A stretch of DNA of 64,000 nt from contig NC_134026.1 in NCBI RefSeq assembly GCF_964204645.1, positions 558,001 to 622,000 on the forward strand, written 5' to 3'. Below, piece by piece: positions 50,201 to 59,727 of this stretch. The notes beneath the pieces are model-generated. The model saw only the letters and a list, made by a program, of their open reading frames with translations. It was not told the origin of the DNA and did no database searches. The position numbers were made by a program, and so were the translations under genes. How positions within the stretch are numbered: position 1 is the first letter of the stretch; the number at the start of each line of letters is the position of its first letter. Source of the stretch: Tubulanus polymorphus. Lineage: Eukaryota > Nemertea > Palaeonemertea > Tubulaniformes > Tubulanidae.

Positions 50201-53200
50201 TCTATTACATATACTGGAACTTGATGTTTGTTGTATATAATTGCACAAATTAAATTGCAAAAATTTAAAATTTTTTTTGTCATGAACGATATACATACAA
50301 ATGATTTATCAGGACTTCGCGAGGAAGAATCCAAATTCTCTTCACTTAATGATAATTTTCTGCTACTGAAATTTAAGGACATTACAAAATACTTTGATAT
50401 ATTCGATAAAAATAAAGTGAAATCCCACGATTGAAGTATAAATCTAGGAATTGATTTTCATCGACGCCACGACAAAAATTTCAACGAAAAAAGAACTATT
50501 CAAACTTACGATGAATTGTTGTCTAAAATGGACGGTGCTTCCATCAAATCATCATCGCTGTCATCAGAGGCCAACAGAGCATCATTGTCGCATAGATTTA
50601 AATCTATAATAGCAATTAAATCAACGGAATCGTTATCAAACAAGAGATTTAACTCTAAAGAGAAATCACGAGAATTTTCATCCAGAAAGTGTATCTAGTT
50701 TTTCAATGTTCTTCTCACCACCAACAACTAAAGCAACTAACCGTCAGCAAATGAGCTAATCCTATCACCACCACCACCGGCTCCACTACATTGATCTGAA
50801 TCTGCTGAAACAGCAATTTTATTTTCGACATCTGCAACACAATCAAAACAGCTGTTACAACATACAGTGGAGACATCTATTGTTTACGACGTGAAGTGCT
50901 GACATCAGCACACTGTTTTATAATAACGACATCAAAAATCAATACCAAAAGATTTGGGTTTAAATATTCTGCTTTCAGTTTAGAGTAGCCTAAATAGGTT
51001 AATAGGAGCCTCATAAATTGGGAATCAACCATTTGTCGAGGCGGGAAAATTATAAATAACATTCAAAACCTATTTTTTTGTAATTTTTAACCACTGCCTG
51101 TTAACAGCCAGTGATTGATGACATATAGATGGAGACAACAGTTATTTGTGCACAAAATCTAATTCTAAATTGATCCATTTGAAAATGACAAATAAATTCA
51201 ATTACAATCGTGATGGGATGAGGGAAAATTATGCTATGATTAGATATTTATCAAAGTAAATCATGAATTAATAAAAATTCTAATCAGCACCATCTGAAAA
51301 TCAGCATTCACGATTAAATGCATCATTACGAAATTCTTTTACCATTAACTATTTCTGAATGCTGATGATGAGTAGGTGCATTTGAATTAGTTTATGCATG
51401 CGGCACAGTCTACAGTTACAATCACTGTCACAATTACCTTAAGTATATATTAGTATTTAATTCATCTAGCTCATTAAATTATTCGGCTCGAACCCAGTTC
51501 TACATCTATGATTTTAAGTTTACTACGAATTACCGTTAAATAAGTGAGTCAAGTAAATTAAAGTAGAGTTGTAGAACTGGGTGCGGATTGAGATATCTAC
51601 TGAAAGCACAGGCACCAAACCACAGCTTTTGTGATGGCACCGAAATAATGAATATCATTTGAAACCATGCATTAACACGCACAGATGTTTCTGATTAAGT
51701 GAAAATCTTGTGAAGAGCTGCCAGGAAATCATTACACTCAGCACCAACACTCAGTCTTACGTAGTCAATATTAGTTTCTTTTCCAATCATTGCGAGCTGA
51801 ATTCTTAGGTTATTATCCTACGAAACCTCCAAAAACATTCAAGATTGTCTTTTTTGCTTGTATTTATCATAATTAGACTACCGGGGCGCTCTTAATGTAG
51901 AATATATTGAAACACGGAAGACCGAGATACAACTAACGACACCTAGTGGCATCCTCGTTCACCACAGTATCGTCGATTATTCTAACACTACACTCCACAA
52001 ACCTCGAGTAAGTAAGAACACCACCAAACAAAACCGATTGTTTCCCGTTACCAAAATACACAACGTTTCTACGCACCTTCAACAGTCGACAAACGAAATT
52101 CATCCCAGATATTGCGTGATTTATTGTCGATTCGAACGTCCGATAATAGAGGGCGTGACGATGTGTTTGTAGTCAGCTCAGATGTCGCGAGTGGTTTCGG
52201 TGAATTCGGTACACGCGCCCGATTATCTTTAAACAGCTTTTTCAGGTTGTTTAAACCGGCGAGTAGTTTGAGCGGACTAGTTTGAGGTGACGCGGTTCCG
52301 TCTTTCGTCACCGGTCGCGTCGGACTCTGCAGACGTGTGTGTTCTACGTCGTGTATCTCGAGTGATTGAAGCGAATCCTCCAAACAACCGAACACGCCGC
52401 GATCGTATTTCATTTTATCATCAATACTATCCACACTCGATTCCACACGACTATCCACACTCGATTCCACACGACTATCCACACTCGATTCCACACGACT
52501 ATCCGGGAGAGTTGGATTTGTATCCAGGAAACTATCCGAGCAAGTCAAGCTCGAATCCATGTGACTGTCCAGGTGAGTAGTGCTTGAATCCACGCGACTA
52601 TCTGCGTGTGTCGCGCTTGAATCCACGCGACTATCTGCGTGGGTCGCGCTTGAATCCACGCGACTATCTGCGTGGGTCGCGCTTGAATCCACACGACTAT
52701 CTGCGTGGGTCGGGCTTGAATCCACGCGACTATCTGGTCGAGTAGAGGTAGAAGCCGCGACATGATTTACTACCTCAGAAACGCGTCGTTTAAAATCAGT
52801 CGGATCAACGTGACTCAATTTCCACGACTTCAACAACTTGTTACTGATTTCGATCGCTTTGTCGCGAGTTGAAATTTCGCAGTCGTTCGTCTCTTTACAA
52901 ACGTCATTAGAATGAGGAGCTGGTTGAACACCGCGTTCTATTGAGTCACTGGAATGAGGAGCTGGTTGAACACCGCGTTCTATACAGTCACTGGAATCAG
53001 TAGAGTTCACACGAGTCTGCGATGAAACGATTGAATCAACCGTCGCCGTGGGATACGCTATGATATCATCGGTAATATGACCCGTTAATTCTTCTTCTAC
53101 CGCGCATTCGATACTACGATCCTCAAAAACAGGATCAGAAATGTTTGAAGGTATTTCTAGAGGAGTAACAGTTTCGCTATGATCCTTATCGGTCATTTTC

Positions 53201-54294
53201 ACATCGGTGTCAACATTCTCATCAATTACTAAATTGTCATAATTAAAATGGAACAATTGTTGCTGCTGCTGCTGCTGCTGCTGCTTACATTCACTGAGAT
53301 CATCACGTTTACCGATCAGATCACGCGAGATATTATTATCACCAATTTCTTGTGATTGAGCTGCATTATCTCTATTATTATCATCAGACCGAGACAGGTG
53401 GTGACCTCTATTGTTTCCTCGATCTTTCTTTCTCTTACGTTCATGGCTTCGCGAGTGTCTACGATTGTGCTTCGGACATTTCTTACACTTCGAGTTGTCA
53501 TCGTCATCATCATCATCATCATCATTCTCAGTGGCTTTAACATCTTCAGTAACTGGTAAATCATTCTTCTCCTTACTTTCTTCATCTTTAATGTCGCATT
53601 CGGGTTCTTCCGCCTCGGGTTCTTCGCTAGGTTTATCCACGGATAGTCGTTGACAAACTGTACTCAGCTCTGAAGTTGCATTGTTCTCTTCTGCTGGAGA
53701 GTTTTTCTCGATATTATCTGTTAATTTTGTTGGAGATATAAGCGAGCTGCCGGTTAGAACTTTAGATACATCGTCCATATTCTTTATAACGGGCGATAAA
53801 AACTGAGCGGGCAGAGAAGGAAATCTAGTCGGGACGTGAGATGAAGGTTTTGTATTGTGTTGCCGCTGCCGATCGGGTCGGAAAAACGGTCGATCGTTAA
53901 ATTCACCGCCGAACGGAGGTAAAGACGGTCCCATCGCCAATAGGGGGCGTATTCTCGAACGGGGAAAGTTCTGATCGTTGTTAGGCGTGAAAAGCGACGG
54001 GATATTGTTGCGTTGCTGTATCCCGGCGCTGTTCGTATTATCGATAAAAGATTGCGAAGGAACATCGCGGAATTTCCGTTGAAAATTGCGCCTCTGTTTA
54101 CGGCTCCATCCCGGTTGAGGATAGCGCGGAATTTGATCGGCAAAGTTTTGACGGAAGTTTGGTCGGTTTGGTTGCCATCGATTTTGTGGTCGAGGCCACT
54201 CATTGTTGCACCCATAGGGATTTCTAAATCTCCATCTATTATTATCATTATTATAATTATCATCATTACTATAATAATTGTTGTTAAACTTCAT
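44232..54294 (-). CDS. SLF2: SMC5-SMC6 complex localization factor 2 (SLF2/FAM178-like)
   Basis: Eighteen exons join in phase to 1399 residues: 52077-54294, 50742-50831, 50510-50654, 50299-50365, 49988-50083, 49365-49461, 48966-49009, 48364-48532, 48182-48277, 47320-47448, 46952-47024, 46771-46869, 46286-46366, 46122-46200, 45854-46033, 45422-45550, 44756-44914, 44232-44480. Exon 1 encodes a disordered 739-residue N-terminus: Asn/Arg-rich start, Asp run near 255, basic CPKHNRRHSRSHERKRKK, Gln run near 337, 11- and 8-residue tandem repeats near 520-620. Residues 919-1317 match the SLF2 CANIN/FAM178 domain in order: HPGEVIF, DSCGF, FLNWLFQT, the HxxRxxP-like MPHGKRGYKLQRSV block, and TKVKDLVVRIISKW. 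Tail RTLFDHF then Ala run and acidic/Gln-rich end. Known SLF2 recruits SMC5/6 to DNA damage and to extrachromosomal DNA. A further upstream exon is likely. Confidence 0.88.
47651..48161. repeat. About 250-bp tandem duplication in an SLF2 intron
   Basis: Copy 1 starts TATTTCACGGGTGATCTAC near 47651 and copy 2 near 47904; both continue with CAAAATATCA, GAACAGAAAAAGGC, ACCAAGTTTTCA and AATATATGTTTGAATATA. Diverged by point changes and small indels; lies between exons 48182-48277 and 47320-47448. Confidence 0.8.
48541..48628. repeat. 22-bp tandem repeat, four copies, beside an SLF2 acceptor
   Basis: Unit AAACGAATATCGGCG plus TAGAGTG, starting about 9 bp from the acceptor of exon 48364-48532, so it occupies the region where branch point and pyrimidine tract would be expected. 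Confidence 0.85.
51490..51584. repeat. Palindromic MITE, family 3 (copy D)
   Basis: GAACCCAGTTCTAC and GTAGAACTGGGTGC are inverted repeats, 95 bp in all, in SLF2 intron 1. Same end sequence type as 27665-27774. Confidence 0.6.
52435..52512 (-). repeat. Coding 24-bp repeat in SLF2 exon 1
   Basis: Three units encoding VDSRVESS in tandem. Synonymous sites are almost identical between units, so the expansion is recent. Confidence 0.85.
52570..52740 (-). repeat. Coding 33-bp repeat in SLF2 exon 1
   Basis: About five units encoding HADSRVDSSAT in tandem, nearly identical at the DNA level. Together with the neighbouring 8-residue repeat it makes a Ser/Asp-rich segment at about residues 515-620. 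Confidence 0.85.
53258..53285 (-). repeat. CAG repeat coding a glutamine run in SLF2 exon 1
   Basis: Nine consecutive glutamines, mostly CAG (CTG on the plus strand). A GAT/GAC run coding nine aspartates lies at about 53500-53527. Confidence 0.9.
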
Positions 54295-54607
54295 TTTTCT
54301 GCTGTTTCTACTATGTATGTCGAAAGCTAATTTCTTTTTTTTATTTTCTAATTCTCAGAGTGGAGGCACTAGCAACTCAAATCATACGTAGCCATAAAAT
54401 ATCAGAGTCTGGTCCCGGTTGAGTTTGTGTTGAACCGATGTTGAATTCGTTCGTTTAGAAAATTTTAGGTTCAAAGTAAGACCAAGTTTTCGGTCGGGTC
54501 TGAAATTAAGACACCAAAAAACTCTCGAATAATATCAATAATAACTCATCACTTTTGAGACCATCTTATTATTAGTTTATGAGATTATAAGAATGATTAA
54601 AACTTAC

Positions 54608-54641
54608 CTTTCTTGAATAACTTAGCGGCAGATTCTTCGCT
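54608..54641 (-). other. Probable upstream exon of SLF2
   Basis: Acceptor CCTTTTTTCAG, 34-bp exon, donor AAAG/GTAAGT. One frame reads EESAAKLFKK. If joined to TAGAAACAGCAGAAAAATG just before the exon 1 start it would stay in frame with that ATG, so the protein could begin farther upstream; the second acceptor (ACATAG) is weak. Alternatively this is a 5' UTR exon. Confidence 0.4.
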
Positions 54642-54936
54642 GAAAAAAGGATAGTCAATAAAGTGAATTTGATTTGAACTTTAAGATCGTCATCAAAACC
54701 GATTGATAAATGACTGATTCATTAAAATATGATTAAAGGCGGCTAACCTAGATAAACAGTCGCTACTTCTTCTTTTCATTCTTTAATTTCTATCACCATT
54801 TACTATAGTTCAGGCATAATAATGACAATACAAACAAGTTGACAAAAATACTCAACAAAAGAGTCTCTTCGTAACCGCAAATATTTCCTCGCTTGCCAGG
54901 ATGTAATTTAATTCAATTTTGACTTTATTGATAACT

Positions 54937-55262
54937 TGCACCGGGCAACAACTATATACTGGACTGTAGCTCTCCAGTCAATTTGACCCTCAAGGAGCCC
55001 TAGCACCGGGCAATAACCATATACCGGGCTGTAGCTCTAGACTAGGTCTATCCTCTCTGAAAGTTTCAGAGACATTGACCGCTTTGTATTTTATTTATGA
55101 ATTTATTTATTTTTTTAACAATTTTTTATTATTTTGGGGTTTTGGGGTCGATTAGACCCCCAAGGAGCCCTTGCATCGGGCGAAAATTATAAACACCGGG
55201 CTGTAGCTCTTGCATAGCTCTATCTTCGATGGAAATTTCGGGAAAATTGGCCCTATTTTAGA
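54937..55262. repeat. Diverged tandem repeat with ACCGGGC/CTGTAGCTCT core
   Basis: Three occurrences of a block like CACCGGGCAATAACCATATA then CCGGGCTGTAGCTCT, at about 54940, 55002 and 55170, two preceded by CAAGGAGCCCT. A weaker echo, CTAATAACCATATACCGG, is at about 56897. Origin unknown. Confidence 0.6.
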
Positions 55263-55269
55263 ATGTCTC

Positions 55270-56050
55270 CATAGAGACCGAGAACCAGTCTACGTTGCCG
55301 CCGAGTCCGTTTCCGTACAATAACAACTACAAACGAATTAGATGAAATATGTTGTATATTCACAATTTAATTTTAACGTAAAATATCTTTTTATTCAATA
55401 ACAGTGCAAAAAATACAAATTAAAAACCACTAAAAATTTATAATAAATTTGAATCGAGTGATACCGAATCCAGTGCTCACTTCACGACGGTTAATGCGAT
55501 ATTTTGTTATATTCTTTTTAAAAGTGCTCCGAGGGTGCGATTTTCAGCTTTCAGTGTTAAATGCAGGTTTTTATTATTTGCGATCATGCACTAAGATAGT
55601 ATAATCAATACGGTACCGGTTCATTCCCAAATATATATATATTGATAATTTTCGAAAACACAATCAAAGAAAACGTAGCATACTATGATTTTGTGAAGCA
55701 ACAAAAAATTACTGAAACTAAATACGACATCTATGCCCTTAGTCCCGTGAGATCTCCCAACGTACGAATAGCTCAGGCCACTTTGAATAAAATTTGGGAA
55801 ACCTGCATTTGAATGAGAGATAAACAATTAAAGAAACAAACCAAGAAAAAATTCACTTTATTTTGAAAAATATCATCACATTTGTATTTGAGAACATAAA
55901 AGAACCATAAAAGAAGAACTTCAATTTCATTTAATAATTCATTACAAGTAGACTGCAATCTGGTAAATTTTGTGAACTACATTTTCGCCTGGACCAGTTT
56001 ATATAAGTGTGATGTGTAAAGATAGATAAGTACTTTACTATACTTTAAGT
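55270..56050. other. Gene-free AT-rich stretch
   Basis: Nothing supported. AGACCGAGAACCAGTCTA at about 55275 resembles AGACCGGGGACCAGTCTA at about 59652, perhaps parts of one dispersed element. Confidence 0.4.
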
Positions 56051-56059
56051 CCACTATTG

Positions 56060-56335
56060 TCTCTGTTGCTCCTTAGTGTTTATTAGATGCACTAGCTGCT
56101 CTTCAAGTGTTTATAAGATGCACTAGCTGCTCCTCAAATGTTTATATGATGCACTAGCTGCTCCCGATTCAGTGTTTATAAGATGAACTAATATCTTTGC
56201 TCCTCCGGAATCAGTGTTTGTAAGATACACTATTGTCTCTGTTGCTCCTGGATCAGAGTTTTTAAGATGCGCTATTGTCCATGCTGCTCCTCGAAGGTTT
56301 ATAAGATCCGCTACTGCTGCTCCTGAAGTGTTGGT
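56060..56335 (-). repeat. Degenerate 33-42 bp tandem repeat, open on the minus strand
   Basis: Seven or eight units built on GTTTATAAGATGCACTA and CTGCTCCT. On the minus strand one frame stays open and gives repeats like GATETIVYLTNTDS and GGAKILVHLINTES. Unit length varies by multiples of three in this frame, which hints at, but does not prove, past coding use. Confidence 0.55.
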
Positions 56336-56413
56336 AGAAATCCATCGTTGGGCGATAACTCGCTGCTGCTGGCTCCACAACTGCATCTGTGGTCGTCTAG
56401 CTACTTCTGGTTG

Positions 56414-56680
56414 TTGTTTACCAATCGAAGACCATTATTTCCAGGATAGAGTTTGGCTGAAATAAGAAAAAACAGATCACCCTTTGAGGCAGACCATCCT
56501 AATAAGCATTGATTATGATTCACAAATTAATTTTGATTATACGGTTGTCATCTACCAATCATGGACCATTATTTCCAGGATAGAATTGTGCTGAAATAAG
56601 TCAAGAAGAACAACATCCTTTGAGGCAGACGATCCTTACAAGCATTGATTATAATTTAAACGTTAATTTGAATTATACGG
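56414..56680. repeat. 133-bp tandem duplication, two copies
   Basis: TACCAATC, ACCATTATTTCCAGGATAGA, GCTGAAATAAG and CTTTGAGGCAGAC recur with a 133-bp period (starts near 56420 and 56553). Each copy carries a minus-strand acceptor-like CTTATTTCAG. Confidence 0.8.
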
Positions 56681-57104
56681 GCTGCCATGCTTTTTTTGTA
56701 GGGGAGAAATTCATCGGAAATTTATTGCGGCTTAAGACCACAATAATTAATACATCACTGTTTATGACTAGTGACAATAGAATATGAGGCTGAATATAAG
56801 GTAACTGGCCTTTCTACACTTCAATACTCAGCCAAGAATATTCATATGAGACCTAACGAGTAATATTAGAGCAATGATTGTTTTAGATTTCAACTCACTA
56901 ATAACCATATACCGGCCACAGAGCTTCAATCTTCAATCACTTTATAGTAAAATTGAGAACTTCACCAGCTTCTCTGTTCTCTCCAGTGCTATACGCATCC
57001 TGCCCTTGATGCTAACCCAGAAATGAAAAATCAACTTAGCTTTTTATCAAGACGGCCAGGTTCAGTTTCGAAAGGTCTCTTGGTGTTTTATTGTCGAGTT
57101 TAAT

Positions 57105-58659
57105 TTAAGCTGGAGTCGGTGGTCGCTTCTGGTCGGTAGGATCTAGATGGCTAATGTATCTCATGCTGGGCCTTTCCAGATTCATGTTAGGCTGAAATGA
57201 GTAAATGAACGACATTTCTGTGGTCATACAATTCTTTGATCAATTGTAATTGACATGTGTATCAACTTATCTTTCTTAAGATTGCCGAGCATCCTTTTTT
57301 CATCGTCCTATGGTGTCCACGTCATCTTCTTAATCATGGTGGGCCTGTTCAGATTAAGTTTACCTAAAATGAGTAAAAAAGGCATTTTGTAGTCAAACAA
57401 TTCTTTGATTAATTTTAATTTACATGTGTATCAACTTAACTTTCTCAAGATTGCCGAGTTCAGTATCGTCATCTTCTGTCCTCTTGGGGGCGTCGTCGTC
57501 TTCTGGGGTGTCCTGAAATGAAAAAAAGAACAGAGATAAAAACCTGGTACGGAACAAAACTAATGTCCGAAAGCGTCGGATGCCCGACGCCGGTCATGTG
57601 CAGAGAATACCAGAAAAAGAATCAGCCAGGAATTCGCTGCCCTCTACACGCCCTCACACAGAACGCGAAAACCTGAATGACAACGCCTCACGTTCACCAT
57701 CTAACCACAGGGTGCACTGGGCGATGTTAGTAATTGACACACCTGTAAGATTGTTCAAGACAAAAATAGAGCAGTACAACCAGATTGCCCGAATTGAGAT
57801 TCAGGATCTCAACTAGCACTCAAAAGCGTGACAAGAGACTTCATCCACTGACCGAGGTTGTCACAAGGACACAATGAAACTAGCACTCACAAGCCGACAA
57901 GAGACTTCATCTACTGACCGGGGTTGTCACAAGGACACAATGAAAACTAGCACTCAAACTAGAAATCAAAGAGCGTGACAGTAGAATCATCCCTCAGCCA
58001 ACTCAGAATACCAGAAACAAAGAGCGTGACAGTAGAATCATCCCTCATCCGGGCGGTCACAAGGACACAATGAATGCTAGTAGCGTGACAATCCAGTATA
58101 ACCACTCCATTTGTATCCCGCGCAATCCCACAGATATGCCCGTCATTGACATCACTCAGCGCACTTTGTAGATAGGTGGGGGCAGTGAGGCCTCGTCATC
58201 CTGGTTTTCGTGTTCCGTATGAGGGCATGTAGAGAGCAGCATTTCCTGACCGACTCTTTTTCTGACATCCTCTGCACATGACCGGCGAAGGGGCCGACGC
58301 TTTCGGACATTAGTTTTGTTCCATAGAACGTTGAAAATCGACAGAAAAATCGGCCCTGAAAAATAGAACAAATTAAACGCTGAAAAATAGAACGGATTAA
58401 TACACAGAACTGAACAGAACACAGAACAGAACAGGACAGTGCGGAGACGAACAGTAACACGTAAAACATAAAGACGTCGTTCCTCATGAAGGAACCAGCT
58501 TGTAGAGCGCAGCGTCATCGCGAGGAAGAACGCCAGGAGGAGAATCCACGTCAGCATAGTGTCCGCACGGTGTGAAGAGCCTGAGGTGAATGACTGGCTT
58601 AGCGATTCTACTTTCTGTCGACCGGTGGCGTATTTCAATAATGACCAATAGGCAGCCAC
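57105..58659 (-). CDS. Candidate small membrane protein with PPxY motif and acidic tail
   Basis: Three exons can be joined in phase to 217 residues: 58165-58659, 57441-57512, 57105-57191. A hydrophobic segment begins at residue 35 (MLTWILLLAFFLAMTLRS) and another runs about 77-115, so one or two membrane passes are likely. Residues 160-164 are PPPIY, a PPxY motif of the type WW domains bind. Then an acidic exon (DTPEDDDAPKRTEDDDTEL) and a Pro-rich end (PTDQKRPPTPA). No family is recognised. Two acceptor-like CTATTTTTCAG sequences inside exon 1 (about 58357-58400) and a degenerate extra copy of the last exon (about 57305-57363, ends early) leave room for other models. A perfect CRE lies 75 bp upstream of the ATG. 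Confidence 0.4.
57132..57470. repeat. 169-bp tandem duplication covering a terminal exon cassette
   Basis: AAGATTGCCGAG, CATGTGTATCAACTTA and the minus-strand acceptor/exon (TTACTCATTT(C/T)AG, then AGGCCCA) recur with a 169-bp period. The lower-coordinate copy is the last exon of the candidate gene; the other has an early stop. Confidence 0.75.
57551..58330. repeat. Inverted duplication, arms about 170 bp
   Basis: Plus-strand 57551-57720 matches the minus strand of about 58152-58330: GGAACAAAACTAATGTCCGA, AAGCGTCGG, GCCGGTCATGTGCAGAG, CAGAAAAAGA and ACGAAAACC appear in both. The right arm is the end of exon 1 of the candidate gene; the left arm keeps the same reading frame (PHTERENLNDNAS versus PHTEHENQDDEAS), so it is a duplicated coding piece. 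Confidence 0.75.
57820..58095. repeat. Irregular direct repeats between the inverted arms
   Basis: GTCACAAGGACACAATGAA occurs three times, CACTAGCACTCA-like three times, and AAAGAGCGTGACAGTAGAAT twice. No coding frame is supported. Confidence 0.75.
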
Positions 58660-58733
58660 GCTTTTGTCTTCTGATGAATGGGTTTACTGAAGTTTGTGGA
58701 ACGTTCTGCGCTGATACACACGCGGGGAGATCG

Positions 58734-58741
58734 TGACGTCA
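58734..58741. promoter_or_regulatory. Perfect CRE (TGACGTCA)
   Basis: Full palindromic cAMP response element, bound by CREB/ATF factors in animals, 75 bp upstream of the minus-strand ATG at 58659. A partial copy, GCGACGTCACC followed by a similar GTACACCCGGCATATAG, is at about 58856, part of a local duplication. Confidence 0.5.
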
Positions 58742-58759
58742 CCTCGGTATACATCCAGT

Positions 58760-59720
58760 ATATAGACCGGGCACTGACCATTCAAATATTGATGTATAGA
58801 AATATCTCTGAACACATTTGCATTGTCGAAGTTACCGCATGATAAAACACTACGCGACGTCACCTTTGTACACCCGGCATATAGAATAAACTTTTTAGAA
58901 AACTAATGATTAAAGCAAAAAATTAAATACTGATCCAAATGCTTCGATGATGCCCATGAAAATAATCTGGTCGTTTTCAGACCCTCTTGGTTGCAACGAA
59001 GTGTAGATTATCATTTACAGTTCGATGATGGACGATTGTACAACCGGTATATGTAATAAAAAGCAAAAAATATCGACCAACTTAAGTGAACGTAAATCTT
59101 GAGTCAAATGACGGACGCAGTTGAAGGCTACTGAAGGTGGCCGGTCTATTTTCTAAATGAATATAACGACCGCCTGAGATGGAATGTTTGACCGTCCAAT
59201 ACTCGGGAATTCTCATATGTCGGTGCTTTGAAATGAAACCTCAAAACAGGCGCGGTTCCAGAGGGGGTTTCAGGAGTCGTGACCCCCTGCTCAGCAACCA
59301 AAAAAGAATTTTAATCGTTTCCTTGAAAGGATGTACTAATGCACCCGTCAATGAAATCCCTGTACCCCCCCTATATAGGCATTCGACATAGATACGACTC
59401 ATACGACTGTCATTCGACCTCGTATGCCTTACTAATAAAATTCCACTGCGATCGTTTGAAAGTCGTATGTCTCTCTTCAAAACAGCAAAGATTTTCGAAT
59501 GGATATCGAGTTGCAAGCGAATGGATGTCTAATGGTGCATAGATGAAAGCGATTGGATGTCGTATGCCAGTAGAATGCATTTCATGATTTGGGATTCGAA
59601 CCTTATACATTTGATTAGACTGGTTCCGTCGATTCTGTTCAGAACTGAAAGTAGAGACCGGGGACCAGTCTAACATAGATGTCGCATCTATACGGACAAG
59701 TTCAATCCAATTTACGACTC
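58760..59720. other. Intergenic region upstream of the transposase-like gene
   Basis: No gene is supported. A GC-richer tract at 59248-59300 with GGGGGTTTCAGGAGTCGTGAC looks like a fragment of a dispersed element. The promoter of the gene starting at 59728 should lie in the last few hundred bases; no clear core motif is seen. Confidence 0.35.
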
Positions 59721-59727
59721 ATCCAAA

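Noticed and set aside
52287-52765. Plus-strand and alternative minus-strand frames over the SLF2 repeats
   Set aside because: They are shadows of the coding repeats (periods of 24 and 33 bp keep every frame open).
57580-57816. Plus-strand 78-codon frame resembling the minus-strand candidate protein
   Set aside because: It is the left arm of the inverted duplication; no promoter, splice site or hydrophobic segment, so taken as a duplicated fragment.
59560-59650. TGGGATTCGAACC at about 59588, which looks like a tRNA B-box on the minus strand
   Set aside because: No A-box or cloverleaf pairing could be found at the right distance.
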